Positions 19,671 to 30,275 of a DNA stretch of 64,000 nt are shown piece by piece (the stretch's first letter is position 1; the number at the start of each line of letters is the position of its first letter). The stretch covers positions 190,373,838 through 190,437,837 of the forward strand of contig BTPG01000003.1 of assembly GCA_036245525.1 (NCBI GenBank), read 5' to 3'. Made by a program: the position numbers and the translations under genes. Origin of the DNA: Semisulcospira habei. Taxonomy: Eukaryota; Mollusca; Gastropoda; Semisulcospiridae. The notes below the pieces were generated by a model. The model saw nothing but the letters and a program-made list of their open reading frames with translations, did no database searches and was not told the origin of the DNA.

Positions 19671-19830
19671 ACTTCTGGAGAGCGGAGTCCACTCGGATGT
19701 TGTGTTTGATGTTCATGGTGAGAAATTCCCTGCTCATCGATGTATCCTGTCTGCTCGATGCTCATACTTTGGGGAGCTGTTTCGTACCAAGTGGCAGGGG
19801 CGCTACCATATCGAACTCCGGCATCAGCTG
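19671..19830 (+). CDS. ABTB1: ABTB1 exon 5 (first BTB/POZ domain, core)
   Basis: A 160-nt exon between acceptor GTTGACACAG and donor GTATGT. It reads LLESGVHSDVVFDVHGEKFP, then AHRCILSARCSYFGELF, the classic BTB beta-1/alpha-1 core (SDV...F.AH..IL..RS.YF). It ends in phase 0. A TTAA-bounded palindromic element ends only 28 bases upstream of this exon, so the branch point probably lies inside or right beside the MITE. Confidence 0.95.
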
Positions 19831-20159
19831 GTATGTGCTGTTTTAAATTTGTAGTGGCTGATATTCAGTTGCATATGAAATCTCACACCAGCTGCTCAGT
19901 GATTTGAAAAGCTTACAGCTGCAAGCGGTAAGCTTTCAAAATCATTGACTGGCACACTTGTAGATATGAATTTTGCTCATGAGCAATAGCAAAAGTGAAT
20001 TTGTTTTACTGGGCCAGTGGTCATCCAACCGTACGCCATCTTCCATCTCCTGTCTTCCATGGTAAACTTTAACATTGGCATTTTCTCAGAGACTAATCAA
20101 GCCACAGTCTTCAAATTTGACCCAATACTTTGTGGCAATATCTTTCTGAATGTACCAAT

Positions 20160-20930
20160 TTCAGTGACCTCTTTCAGAGGTCAAGGTCAGGGGGTTCAGG
20201 GATACTTTGTGGCAAGACCATTCTAAACATACCAATTTCAGTGACCTCTCTCAAAGGTCAAGAAAATATATAAAAAATATCTATATTTTGACATAATTTA
20301 TTTTTAAAAAAATACTATTCACAACTTTAAACCCAAACTTGTACAAAGATACCTGATGGTAAGACCTTTCTATACATACTAATTTGGTTGGTCCCTCTGA
20401 AAGGTCAAGGGTCACATAACTCAGGAAATAGGTCCAAAATAGCCATATTTTGACAAAAAATGTTTTTTCTCAAATACTATTGACAAGTTCAAGCCCAAAC
20501 TTGCTACAGAGATACCTCATGGTAAGACCTATCTATGCATGCTAATTTGGATGACCCCTCGGAAAGGTCAAGGGTCACGAGCTCAGGAAATAGGTAAAAA
20601 ATAGCCATATTTTGACAAAAAATGTTTTTTTCTCAATTACTATTTACAACTTCAAACCCAAACTTGGTACAGAGATACCTGATGGTAAGACCTATCTATG
20701 CATACTAATTTGAATGACCCATTGGAATAGGTCACGGGTCACAAGAGGTCGGCAAATGTGTATAAAATGCCAATTTTTGATAGAATTGTAGTTGTTATCA
20801 ACATTTTTTGCAAACTTTTCAATCAAATTTGGCACAAAGGTAGCTGATGATAAGACCTTCCTATGTATACTAATTTAGTCAACTCATCGTAAAGGTCAAG
20901 GGTCATGGGGGTTTGACAGATATGTGAAAA
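20160..20930 (+). repeat. ~164-bp tandem array with AGGTCA direct repeats
   Basis: The landmark AATTTGGWTGRCCC...AAAGG recurs at 20382, 20546, 20707 and 20873 (spacings 164, 161, 166), with two shorter copies upstream. Each full unit holds AGGTCA-N-GGGTCA: 20403-20415, 20565-20577, 20729-20741, 20893-20905. It lies in the ABTB1 intron between exons 5 and 6. Confidence 0.8.
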
Positions 20931-22663
20931 CTGATTAAATTTTGAGAAAACATGGATTTTGTTGGTGCAGAAGCCATCCCTTTACTTATTGTCACAGGTG
21001 TGGATCGGTCATTACGTGAGTCATAAGGGCTTTTCCTTTCTTTTTTTTTTTTGCTCTAAATTTTGGGCTTTTGTCTAAAAATTTAAAAGTTGATTTTCGG
21101 CATTGCTCTAAATTTGGGGGAATTTGGTTTAAATCTATTTTCGGCAATTTGAGGAAATTTTTGGCACTTGGAGGATAAAATTTCCCATTGCAGCGGCAGT
21201 GACGACAAAGTGACAGCCGCCATGACCGAGTACTTTTCCCAGCTTTACGCTATTGTGGCTGTAAAACTGGTCTAAACCACTCCGCGATGCTTGAGTGATT
21301 GAACGCCTTAGGTGAATCTACCGGGTACCATCTGCAAAGCATAGATCATAATGTTCCCTCATATGCTGCATTGACCGTAGGCATGCTTGGTGGCCCCATC
21401 CATGGGGAAGAGAGGGGGGAAAGGGGGGGGGGGGGGGGAGGGGGTATGGGTTCATTCAATATTCACTTGCTTTGTGCCAAGTTGGCCAGGCTTGATAGGA
21501 TGGTATGGCTACATCGACACGTAGAACATTCAGCCAAAGATATAAATGAAGTTACTTGCGTCAGCACGAGCCTAGTTTTCATGAGCCCCTGCCTCTTCTA
21601 AGACTGGAGTGAAATTATGTCTTTTGTGCAGAGTTCGTGCCGGGTGGTTAGATGAGAAACTGATGATGGGAAATCTTTTCACTGTCAGGCCAAGCTTGTA
21701 TGGTGTGAGCTATCGGGTACCGCTGTTAGGCAAACTTGAAAATAAAATGAGGAGTTTGAAACACCCCCCTCCCCCTCCCTCCTGCCCCTCCCCTCCTCCC
21801 CCTCCCCTCCCCTCCTCCTCCCCCCTCCCTCCATCCCCCCTTCAAACCCCCCCCCCCCCCCCCTCCCGGGGCCTCTGAGAGAACACTGCGATCTAATGCT
21901 TTCACACCTGGGGTACACCGATTCAATGTTTCTATTGAAGCATGGGCTGTTAAGGATGTGCACTTTATGTGTTCATTATTTCTTAGCCAATATGATTTAT
22001 TGTACAAAACACTGCAAGCATCAGCCAATCAGATTCTTTTGTAGTCTTGATGAAAGGAAATAAATTAGTATTGATTTTTCTCAGATCCTACAGGCTGTGG
22101 TATTTTCATCGTGTGACTTTTTGAACTCTGGCTCCAAAGTTCTGCTGCTACACTTGAGCCAAAATTGGGATTGGCTGGTCTCTGCTCCCAATGCCTGTCT
22201 TTATCCATATAATTTTTTGCATCAGTCACCGAGATAACGGCCGATGGCCGGAGTGCATAGTGGTACCGGTATGTTATGATCTTCGATTACATTTAGCGGT
22301 TATTTTTCCTTTGATTTTCGGCACAGGAAGTCTTTCCTCTAATTTTCAGCACGAGCAATCTTTAGTATTTCATCAATGAGGTTCAATATTTTGTTTTTTT
22401 CCAATTTTTCAGCATTTAGGAAAAATCGTGAATTTGAACACTTGCTCATTTCAGTGACCTGGTTGGACAGATAAAGGTCACACAGGTCAGATTGATTATA
22501 TGGGTCGACATCCACATGAGGCATAATTACTTAATCGCCATTCTTGTTTAAAACTGTATTTAGAACCATTTTGAGCAATCACCTTTCTTTTTTTTTTCAA
22601 GAAAACGTGGTCTTATAAGACAGATGCTATCTCAGAAGTCTTGGAAGGCAAAGACACCTGTCA
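20931..22663. other. ABTB1 intron, low-complexity DNA
   Basis: G-rich (21412-21440) and CT-rich (21765-21862) tracts dominate. Gly/Pro-rich frames here are compositional artefacts. Confidence 0.6.
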
Positions 22664-22847
22664 TTAACCCTTTTCATCCTGATACACTTTTGCTTGAAAT
22701 AAATGTGACTATGATAGTTAAAGGGTGGTGAGATAATAGCTTGGCACCCTTGAACTAAAATGGTTGATTATATTCTGATCTGTAATAGAGCCTTCATAAG
22801 ACAATAAGCAAATTTTAAAAATTCGGCCTCAGGATGTAATGGGTTAA
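22664..22847. mobile_element. TTAA-bounded foldback MITE, family B2
   Basis: Ends TTAACCCTTTTCATCCTGAT and TCAGGATGTAATGGGTTAA. One arm of the core is partly deleted. Confidence 0.8.
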
Positions 22848-22991
22848 AGACCATCATTTAGGTGGCTACCCAGGTGGGGTAACTGCCTAGGTGCTTCTGT
22901 AATACCCAGTAGTATAGTATATGACACATTGTTTTGTTGTAGAATATTTTTTTGTTGTTATCACATCTAACATAATGAAGATTTTTTTCAG

Positions 22992-23037
22992 ATGATCCCT
23001 TGGGCTTTTCAGTCAGTTCTTCAGTATATTTACACAG
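22992..23037 (+). CDS. ABTB1: ABTB1 exon 6 (46-nt microexon, BTB 1 end)
   Basis: The acceptor TTTTTTTCAG and donor GTGAGG enclose MIPWAFQSVLQYIYTG, the BTB segment ending in the LQYLYTG motif. The leading Met codon is internal, not a start. The exon ends one base into a Gly codon. A DIRS-like element begins only 28 bases downstream of the exon end and expands the next intron to about 7 kb. Confidence 0.9.
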
Positions 23038-23084
23038 GTGAGGCATGCATCTCTCTTAAAGGTTTATTTGTTTCCTCAAAACAC

Positions 23085-23285
23085 ATTACCGATGACATGA
23101 CTAACTGGAAATAGTCTACTTGCTTACCAATTTTAGCCTAAGACCCAAAGGGTCCCCCCAGGAGGCTCTCGGGGATCCCTGATAGGGACGAGAGAGCTTT
23201 CGGGGATCCCTAACAGGGACGAGAGTAGCCTCCCCTGCCCATCCAGTCAGGCGCCCGGTGGAGTCTCCTTTAGCCAGTTGTCTAC
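23085..23285 (+). repeat. DIRS copy 1 left inverted terminal repeat
   Basis: Nearly identical in inverse to 29444-29642. It starts ATTACCGATGACATGAC and contains two tandem CGGGGATCCCT...AGGGACGAGAG units (23170-23225). Confidence 0.9.
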
Positions 23286-23490
23286 TTCGCTGTTAGCGTT
23301 CGGACGCTTTTACCTGAGCCTCTGACCCTTGGAAAGACTGTGTACGGTTCGACCGTCCCTTACCGGCCTGCCTTCGCCTAGCCTCTCGTCTACCGCTTCT
23401 GGCGTGGCCTCCGTCTTCTCTGCTAGCCCTCGTCTGTGCCTCGTGCTCTTGGCTGGCCCTGGAACCTTCTAGGCTCCCGGCGTCGTCTCC

Positions 23491-24245
23491 CTGCCATTCC
23501 GCCATGGACAGGTAAAGTCTCGGCCGTTTCCGACGTCTCGCCTGGCTGGGTCGGACGTCGGGCTTCGCTCGAGCTACTGTTGGTTTCTCTCCGCATTTCA
23601 CGGTGAGTTTCGAGTGTTTCTTGATTTCAAAGCTTTATATGGCGGGGTTCGTTACCCGCCCCCGGTCGCCTTTCATGTTTGGGTATGGGCTGCAGTTATC
23701 TAGTGCGCCTCTCCCCAGTACGTCGACCTCCAGTGACCTACTGTCTGGTACTTTGTGCTTCGTCACTCTGCCGTTCCGCCATGGAAAGGTGGAGTATCGG
23801 CCACTTCCTACGTCTCGCCTGGCTGGGCCGGACGTCGGGCTTCGCTCGAGCTACTGTTGTTTGTCTTTGCATTCACTGTCAGTTTCGCGTGTCTCTTAAT
23901 TTTCGAAGCTTTAAATGGCGGGGTTTGTTACCCGCCGCCGGTCGCCTTTCATGTTTGGGTTTGGGTTGCAGTTGCCAAGTGCGCCTCTTCCCAGTTCGGC
24001 GACTTCCAGTGACCTAGTGTCCGGTGCTTTGTGCTTCGTCACTCTGCAGTTCCGCCATGTAAAGGTAAAGTCTTGTCCGCTACCTACGTCTCCCCCGGCG
24101 GGGCCGGACGTCGTGCTTGGCTCGGACTTCTGTTTGTTTTCTCTCCGCATTTAACGGTGAGTTTTGCTCGTTAATTCGGAGCTTTATCTGGCGGCGTTAG
24201 TTGCCCGCCGCCCGTCACCTTTCATGTATGGGTATGTGTTGCAGT
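23491..24245 (+). repeat. ~275-bp tandem repeat in DIRS copy 1 leader
   Basis: The landmark TTCCGCCATGKAMAGG recurs at 23491, 23767 and 24041 (spacing 276 and 274). ATGGCGGGGTT...GTTACCCGCC and CTTTCATGTWTGGG recur in register. About 2.7 copies. Short ORFs here are by-products of the repeat. Confidence 0.85.
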
Positions 24246-24519
24246 ACCAAGTGCGTTGCTGCCCAGGACGGCGGCTTCCAGTGGCCTGGTGTCCGCCATA
24301 CTGTAGACCGGGTGCCACCTGCTCCTCTGTCATCGGCTGCGCTGGCTGCCCTGCTTGACTGGAGGTTCTTGGTCTCTCCTCCGGTGTTCCACCGCCGAGC
24401 GACCCGCGACTTCCGCCTCCTTGGGACCTTCCGCGGCACGGCGGAATTGTTCCAGCTGCCCTCGGACATGGGATAGCCACTCCTCTCGTCCCTGGTAAGT
24501 TTGTAGCTTATTCGTAGAC

Positions 24520-25660
24520 GCGTTAAGCCCGCTGACTCCTCTGGCGAGTCGCCAAGCTGGCTACGTGCCCCCCTCCCGTAAAAAGGAGCCCCGGGCACCG
24601 CGACCATGTCGCCTTAGTTCACGCGTCGGCCCCTCGGCCAAAACTCAAGCCTGCTGACTCCTCCGGCGAGTCGCCAAGCCGGCTACGTGCCCCCCTCCTT
24701 GAGCCCCGGGCACCGCGACCTTGGTCGCTAATTAGTTAAGCGTCGGCCTTTGGCCCTTCTTCTAAGCCCGCTGACTCCTCCGGCGAGTCGCCTAGCTGGC
24801 TACGTGCCCCCCTCCTTGAGCCCCGGGCACCGCGACCTTGTCGCCTGTTACATACAAAAAAAAAGAAAAAAAAGAAAAAAGGAGAAGAAGTTGACGCTTG
24901 GCCTCGCGGCCCCTCTTGAGCCCGCTGACTCCTCCGGCGAGTCGCCAAGCCGGCTACGTGCCCCCCTCCATGAGCCCCGGGCACCGCGACCTTGTCGCTA
25001 ATTAGCTTAAGCACCGGCCTTCGGCCCATCTAAGCCCGCTGACACCTCCGGCGAGTCGCCTAGCTGGCGACGTGCCCCCCTCCTTGAGCCCCGGGCACCG
25101 CGACTTTGTCGCTAACTAGTCTACGCGTCGGCCTTCGGACCTGCTCAGCCCGCTGTCTCCTCCGGCGAGTCACCAAGCCGGCTACGTGCCCCCCTCCTTG
25201 AGCCTCGGGCACTGCGACCTTGTCGCCTATTGTTGACGCGTTGGCCTCACGGCCCCTCCTAAGCCTGCGGACTCCTCCGGCGAATCGCCGAGCCGCTTTG
25301 TGCCCCCACCTTGAGCCCTGGGCACCGCGACCTGGTCGCCAATTAGTTCACGCGTCGGCCTTTGGCCCCAGCTTAAGTCCGTGTGCCCCCCTCCTTGAGC
25401 CGGGCACCGCGACCTTGTCTCCTTCGTTCTCACTTCGGCACTTCGACCTCAGTCTCTGGGCCCGCTGACTCCTACGGCGAGTCGCCTAGCCGCTTGTGCC
25501 CCCTCCTTGAGCCCCGGGCACCGCGACCCTTATCGCCTGTTGGTACCCTACGCGGCTTATGGCCCCTCCTTCCAACCCGCTGACTCCGCCGTCGAGTCCC
25601 CAGCCAGCTTCGTGCCCCCTACTTGAGCTTCGCGCACTGCGTCTGGATCGGCCTTCTTGT
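24520..25660 (+). repeat. ~115-bp GC-rich tandem array in DIRS copy 1 leader
   Basis: The unit CGCTGACTCCTCCGGCGAG ... GAGCCCCGGGCACCGCGACC recurs near 24531, 24652, 24770, 24922, 25038, 25151, 25266, 25463 and 25580, with a partial unit near 25376. Unit 4 carries an A-rich insertion (24855-24885). No protein is expected here. Confidence 0.85.
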
Positions 25661-26720
25661 ACCTCGGGACTTCGGGCCGTTTCCCCTAGCACCTACGGCC
25701 TTCCACGTTTCACCGGTTCTCGTCTGTTCACCGAAGTGAAGCTACGTCGCGCTGTTAGCGCTTGGTTGGGTGCCCCTAGGGGTACACCCAGTGCAGTGGG
25801 GATCGACTTCCTCGCCCTCGTCGCCTGGATAGTTGCGGCGCCCGACGGTCGTCGCCCGCCCCTCGACTCCCTCCGGGGTCCCTGTCGACCTTTGCCTGGT
25901 GCGGCGCTGTCGTTCTCCTCGGGACATCCTCTTCCCCGCTCCCTGCACCCTTCGCCTCCGGCGTCTCCCCGACCCTCTCCGGGGGATGACTCGGCGTCCT
26001 GCGTTCGTCTCTGGCCTGCTGGCGTCTTAGCCTTCGGCTCCCCTGTTCGCTGGCCTCTCGCTCCCTTCGTGCTCGTGGCCTCCGGTGGTTCCGCCGGCGC
26101 CCGTGCTTGCGGCAACCCTTCCCAGCTCTAGCGGATCTTCCGCGTGGCTTCGAACCCTCCGCCCCTTGCCTTCCTTCGTTCGTGGCGGCCTGGCTACTTC
26201 TTGACCATCTCCCCTGATGCGACGTCGCAGCTCTACCGTGCTCCTGTGGGTACCCGCGCCCGTCGGCCCTGCCTGGCAGTCTCAGAAGGAACCCTTCTAG
26301 GCCTGTGGGCCCAACGCCACCCTTGTGGATTGGGTTCCCGCCCTTTCGGACCAAGGCCCTCGCCCTTCGCGCGCAGGTCTCCGCTCTTCTTTGGGAAGTT
26401 GCGATGCTGCTCATCGCTCGGCACGGCTCCCCCGCCTCGGACCCTTTGCGTCGCCTTCAGCCCTTGGTTGTCGCCGCCAGCCTGGACCTACCCGTTGCTT
26501 CTACGCGTCCCCATGCCTCCCGCCCCCGCCTTTGTCTTCGCTTGCCGTCGACGGGACCGTTTCCAGCTCGGCCTCCTTGGTGTGGTCTCCCCTCAGCCCT
26601 GGGTCCTTGCGTGGATCGTGGATGCCTTGGTTGCCCGGGACCCTCGATCTTCCGCCAGCCATTCTCCTCCTTGGTCGACCTGCTTCTGCGGTATCAGTCG
26701 GTGGTTCCTCCTCGTAGGGC
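25660..26720 (+). pseudogene. DIRS copy 1 gag-like remnant
   Basis: A Pro/Arg/Ser-rich region open in several frames, in the position where copies 3 and 4 carry gag. I see no clear match to the WYAGHSQ motif of those copies, so the assignment rests on position and composition only. Confidence 0.4.
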
Positions 26721-28045
26721 AGGGATGCTCTCCTCCTCCGGTTGCTCGCCTGGTCGCCCTGGTCAGCGCCTACGGTCCGACCTCTCGCCCTCGCCGTCTG
26801 TTCACCGGGGAATGGTTTTGGTGACTGACCGCAACTTGGTGCGTCTTCACGAGCCTCGGATCCAGTCCTTGCCGTTCTAGCCCGTGGTTAGCTGCGGGCG
26901 CGGCGGTCCCCTCCTGACTGCGGCTCCAGCTCCTCCTCCTGATGAGTGCAGAGGCTGATCTCCTTCCCTCGGTCTTCTGTACTCCGCCTCTGGAGGCTGT
27001 CCTCCGGCGATCTCTCTACCCTGGTGCCGATCTCCCCTGTGCTGCGCCACATCGGCTTCGCTGGACGGACATTCTTAGCTCGGCTCCCGGATCCCCCCTG
27101 ACCTCGCCACTGCCCCTCTCTCTCTGCGTGATTGCCGGTCTCGACGGTTGGGGCGCTCTTCTTCTCCCGAATTCCGCTCGTCGGCCGGCCGCTGGCCCGC
27201 GAACCTGACTTCGCGGCACGTCAACCCGCTGGGACTGGTTGCAGTTGGCAGGCCCTCTGCGCTTGGCGATACGATCTTTGGACACAGGACCTCCTCGTCC
27301 TTCCGACAACCCCTCTTCGTGGCTTGCCTTCAGACGCAGGAGGAACCCGCTCTCCCGACTTCTGCTTCCTCCTCTATCGCCCCCTTCGCTGGTGCGCGGA
27401 CAGCGACTTCTCCCTCCCAGACCGCCTCAGTCCAGGTCTCCTGTTCATACTGGCAGACTACCTCTTGCGACGGAGGTAGCTTCTTCACACGGATTGCGCC
27501 CTACGCTGGGACATCCTTCGCTGGTTCTGCGCTCGTTGGGAGACTCCCCCCTTGTCCTCTTCGCCACGAAGTGGAACCTCCGGCTTCCCTCTTCATCTCC
27601 CCGTTCCCGACCTCTGGCCTGGGCAGTCGATGCGCTTGACCCCTTGGGACGGTCTGGTCCTTTACACCTACCCTCCGGCGGTCCTGGTCCTCAAGTCCTG
27701 CTCAGCCTCCGGGTATGCAACGCAGTCCTTCTCCGGGTAGCCGTTCTCCCGGACCGGATCGTGGACTTCCGACCTTCTCAGTCTCGCCACGGGCTCACCC
27801 TCCCTCTTCCCATCCCCCGCACGATGCTCGAGCAGCGCCGACAGCCGCTCTTCCACCCCTGCCCCGAGCGACTTCTCCTACACGCCTGGCGATTGTGCGG
27901 CAAGCTCTGTCTGCTGGAGGCTTCTCGAGTGCGACAGCGGACGCTGTCGCTTCAGCCCGCAGTCCTACCAGACGTGTCTACGAGGGAAAGTGGCGTGCTT
28001 CGTGCCTGGTGCTCTGACCCCGCCGCCTCTCCACCGTCGGCCTGA
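26720..28045 (+). pseudogene. DIRS copy 1 RT-thumb / RNase H remnant
   Basis: Begins after the missing RT palm with a diverged RFIHLGM-like segment (HRGMVLVTDRNLVRLHEPRI). It continues through AADLLP and LCVIAGLDGWGALLLP, where the intact copy has LCVDASLSGWGAHLLP, so the first RNase H aspartate is lost. Homology then moves through three frames to SLVLYTYPPAVLVLK-like segments near 27660. Confidence 0.75.
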
Positions 28046-28823
28046 CGTCTCCTCAGCTCGCGGACTTCTTCTCTGGCTCGTCCAAGACCAAGGTTGGCTC
28101 CCCTCTGGGGCAGCTGCTTCCCCTCTTGATCGCCGACGCCTACCGTCACCTCGGCCGTCCCGACCCAGCGCCTGCAAGGACCTGCCCGACCTTATGGCGC
28201 GTTTCGGCGTGCAGCGTCCGGTCTTCCTCTCCCTTGGCCCGCGCTGGGACCTCCCTGGTCCTCCCCTGACTGACTTCGGACCGTTAAACCGCTCCATCTG
28301 GCCCGCTTCGCTGACGTGACTCGGAGGCCTGCTTCCTGATGGCCCTCGCCACGGCGCCCCGCGTCAGCGAGCTCCACACGCTCTCGTCTCGCCCCACCGG
28401 CCTGCAGTTCCGAGTGGATGGCTCCGTGCAGCTACTCCCGGATCCTTCCTTCTCGCTCAGCCTAGGTCTCCCTTGACAGCGCCTCCGGCCCTCGCCGCTC
28501 GGCCGCTTACACGACCCGGTTCCTCGGGGCACTCCGCAGCAAGATCCGGGACAGGCACTTCGTATCTACCTGCTCCAAGTCCGTGCGGGGGGGATGGTCT
28601 CGTCCCTTGCCGCCGACCGCTGGCAGAACCGGTTTCTCAGCCCAAACGTTCTCCTCCTCGCTCCGCTGGGTATTCCGGTCCGCCTATCGCGACCTCTCCC
28701 CACAGGGAGCCGGGGCACGGAAGATCCGCGCCCATGGAACGCGCGCTAGGGCCGCACGTCTCGCCTTCGCCGCGCCGGTGTGGTTAAGGACACTGTGGCG
28801 GTGGTGGGGTGGCGGGACGGATC

Positions 28824-28854
<31 letters not shown>

Positions 28855-29191
28855 GTTATTATATAGGCGCTTTTTCTCAATTTTTGGGGAAATCGACTCA
28901 AAGCGCCGCGCCTGAAACCCTCACACACTCACGAAACAGACACGGATTTTACGCCATTTAAGACAAACACAGTACAAGACAAACGAAGGGCCAGTCAGCT
29001 ACTGAAGTTACAGAGATTTTTGATCGCTTGTATTTTTGAAATTTGTAAAGTGGCCTGAGACCGGTACCAAAGTGTGGGGGGTGTACCATTGCCGCTTCTA
29101 CTCCCGCGCCCTGACAGTCCAGCGCGACAACCTTACGCTGGTGGGCAACTTCTGCGGCGCAACACTCCCTCCAGGCGCCCTCGGCGCTTAG
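27715..29191 (+). pseudogene. DIRS copy 1 tyrosine recombinase, broken by an insertion
   Basis: Recognisable pieces: VRQALSAGGFSSATADAVAS and TRRVYEGKW (27900-28000), MALATAPRVSELHTLSSRPT (catalytic Arg, about 28340), VVGWRDG (about 28800), then after an insertion FYSRALTVQRDNLTLVG (about 29092) and a stop at 29191. The HxxR box is diverged and frameshifts are frequent. Inactive. Confidence 0.8.
28825..29083 (-). mobile_element. Short (ATT)n-tailed repeat nested in DIRS copy 1
   Basis: On the minus strand it starts GGTACCGGTCTCAGGCCACT and ends GCGCCTATATAATAACAG followed by ATT repeats. Its 5' 70 bases recur at 59105-59175 on the + strand. The host reading frame is VGWRDG on one side and RFYSRAL on the other. 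Probably a SINE or a CR1-like 3' end. Confidence 0.7.
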
Positions 29192-29313
29192 GCGGCACTT
29201 CGCTAAAATTGTCGGGAGTGGGTGATCAGGAGTGACGGGCCGTCTTCGTCCCTGAAGAGGTTTCTAAAAGGGATTGTGCGGCACCCTCCTCCTCTTTGCC
29301 ATTCTTCCAGTTA

Positions 29314-29401
29314 GTCATGTCATCGGTAATGTGTTTTGAGGAAACAAATTAATTTTTCTCTAAAATGTATTTTTTCGAAAAATACTTACCGATGACATGA
29401 C
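29314..29401 (-). repeat. DIRS copy 1 internal complementary region
   Basis: Its complement reads right tip then left tip joined: GAGAAAAATTAATTTG runs directly into TTTCCTCAAAACAC. This is the template used by DIRS elements to form a circular intermediate. It places the element ends at about 23066 and 29682. Confidence 0.85.
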
Positions 29402-29443
29402 TCGGAGGTCCCTCCCTCCTCCCCGCTTGCCGCTGGTAACTCC

Positions 29444-29642
29444 GTAGACAACTGGCTAAAGGAGACACCACCGGGCGCCTGACCGGATGGGCAGGGGAGG
29501 CTACTCTCGTCCCTGTTAGGGATCCCCGAAAGCTCTCTCGTCCCTATCAGGGATCCCCGAGAGCCTCCTGGGGGGACCCTTTGGGTCTTAGGCTAAAATT
29601 GGTAAGCAAGTAGACTATTTCCAGTTAGTCATGTCATCGGTA
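29444..29642 (-). repeat. DIRS copy 1 right inverted terminal repeat
   Basis: Inverse of 23085-23285, followed by the right tip GTATTTTTCGAAAAAATAC, a palindrome found at the right end of the other copies too (one A mismatch in copy 4). Confidence 0.9.
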
Positions 29643-30020
29643 AGTATTTTTCGAAAAAATACATTTTAGAGAAAAATTAATATTTTGTTCCAATTTTTTT
29701 TTAGTCCCTTTTTTGTTGTAAAGTGCTTTGTGCTTAATTGCTTTTCTGTGGGGAAGGGCACTATATAAAAAATCTGTAATTATTACGATAATTATTATAA
29801 TAATTATTATATTAATTATTATTTGAGCCTTTCTTGTGGGGATATTGTGCTGTAGAAGAGTTATATTATTATTATTATTATTATTATTGTGTGGGTGGCT
29901 ACAGCCATCTAAATGATGGTCTTTTATGACATTTGGTCTCTCATCAGGGTGGTCACTCAAAGCAGCTAGGTTGTGTTATGTGTGTGATGCAGTACACAGA
30001 CTGATCTTTGATTTGTTAAG

Positions 30021-30137
30021 GTCGATTGGAAACACCACTAGACTTTGTGGACGACTGTATCCGTGTGGCCAGACACTGCCAGCTCAACGCTCTCGTCACG
30101 CTGATTGAGGACAGCCTCAAGAGAACACTGGACTTCC
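30021..30137 (+). CDS. ABTB1: ABTB1 exon 7 (linker after BTB 1, helical)
   Basis: A 117-nt exon with acceptor TTTGTTAAG and donor GTAAGT. It completes the Gly codon and reads RLETPLDFVDDCIRVARHCQ, then LNALVTLIEDSLKRTLDF. This matches the ABTB1 stretch following YTGRLD, in which 'C.RLAKQCQLWDL' is the usual wording. It ends one base into a Gln codon. It follows the first DIRS-like element. Confidence 0.9.
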
Positions 30138-30275
30138 GTAAGTAAAGCATTTTTTACCTGTAAAACTGGTAAAATTGGTATTTAGCTTTTTTACCCCTTC
30201 ACTGTCAGTGGACATGGATTTCGTGTTTGAAACCACTGCACGCTGATTGACTTTCAAGTGAAAAAACATGTGAAA

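Larger units (their letters stand above)
23066..29682 (+). mobile_element. DIRS-like retrotransposon copy 1 (decayed)
   Basis: About 6.6 kb in the ABTB1 intron after exon 6. It has inverted terminal repeats of ~200 bp and an internal complementary region with the ATTACCGATGACATGAC ends. The 5' untranslated part holds two tandem arrays. Coding remnants run gag-like, RNase H, tyrosine recombinase. I see neither the RT motif VVPKPGGKWRPVIDL nor YLDD in any frame, so the RT palm seems deleted near 26720. A short repeat with (AAT)n interrupts the recombinase. The element is visibly GC-rich compared with its AT-rich surroundings. Confidence 0.9.

Noticed and set aside
23293..26880. Numerous 80-220 codon frames in the GC-rich region, on both strands
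   Set aside because: High GC removes stop codons by chance, and the DNA is tandem repeat or decayed gag. No motif supports separate genes.
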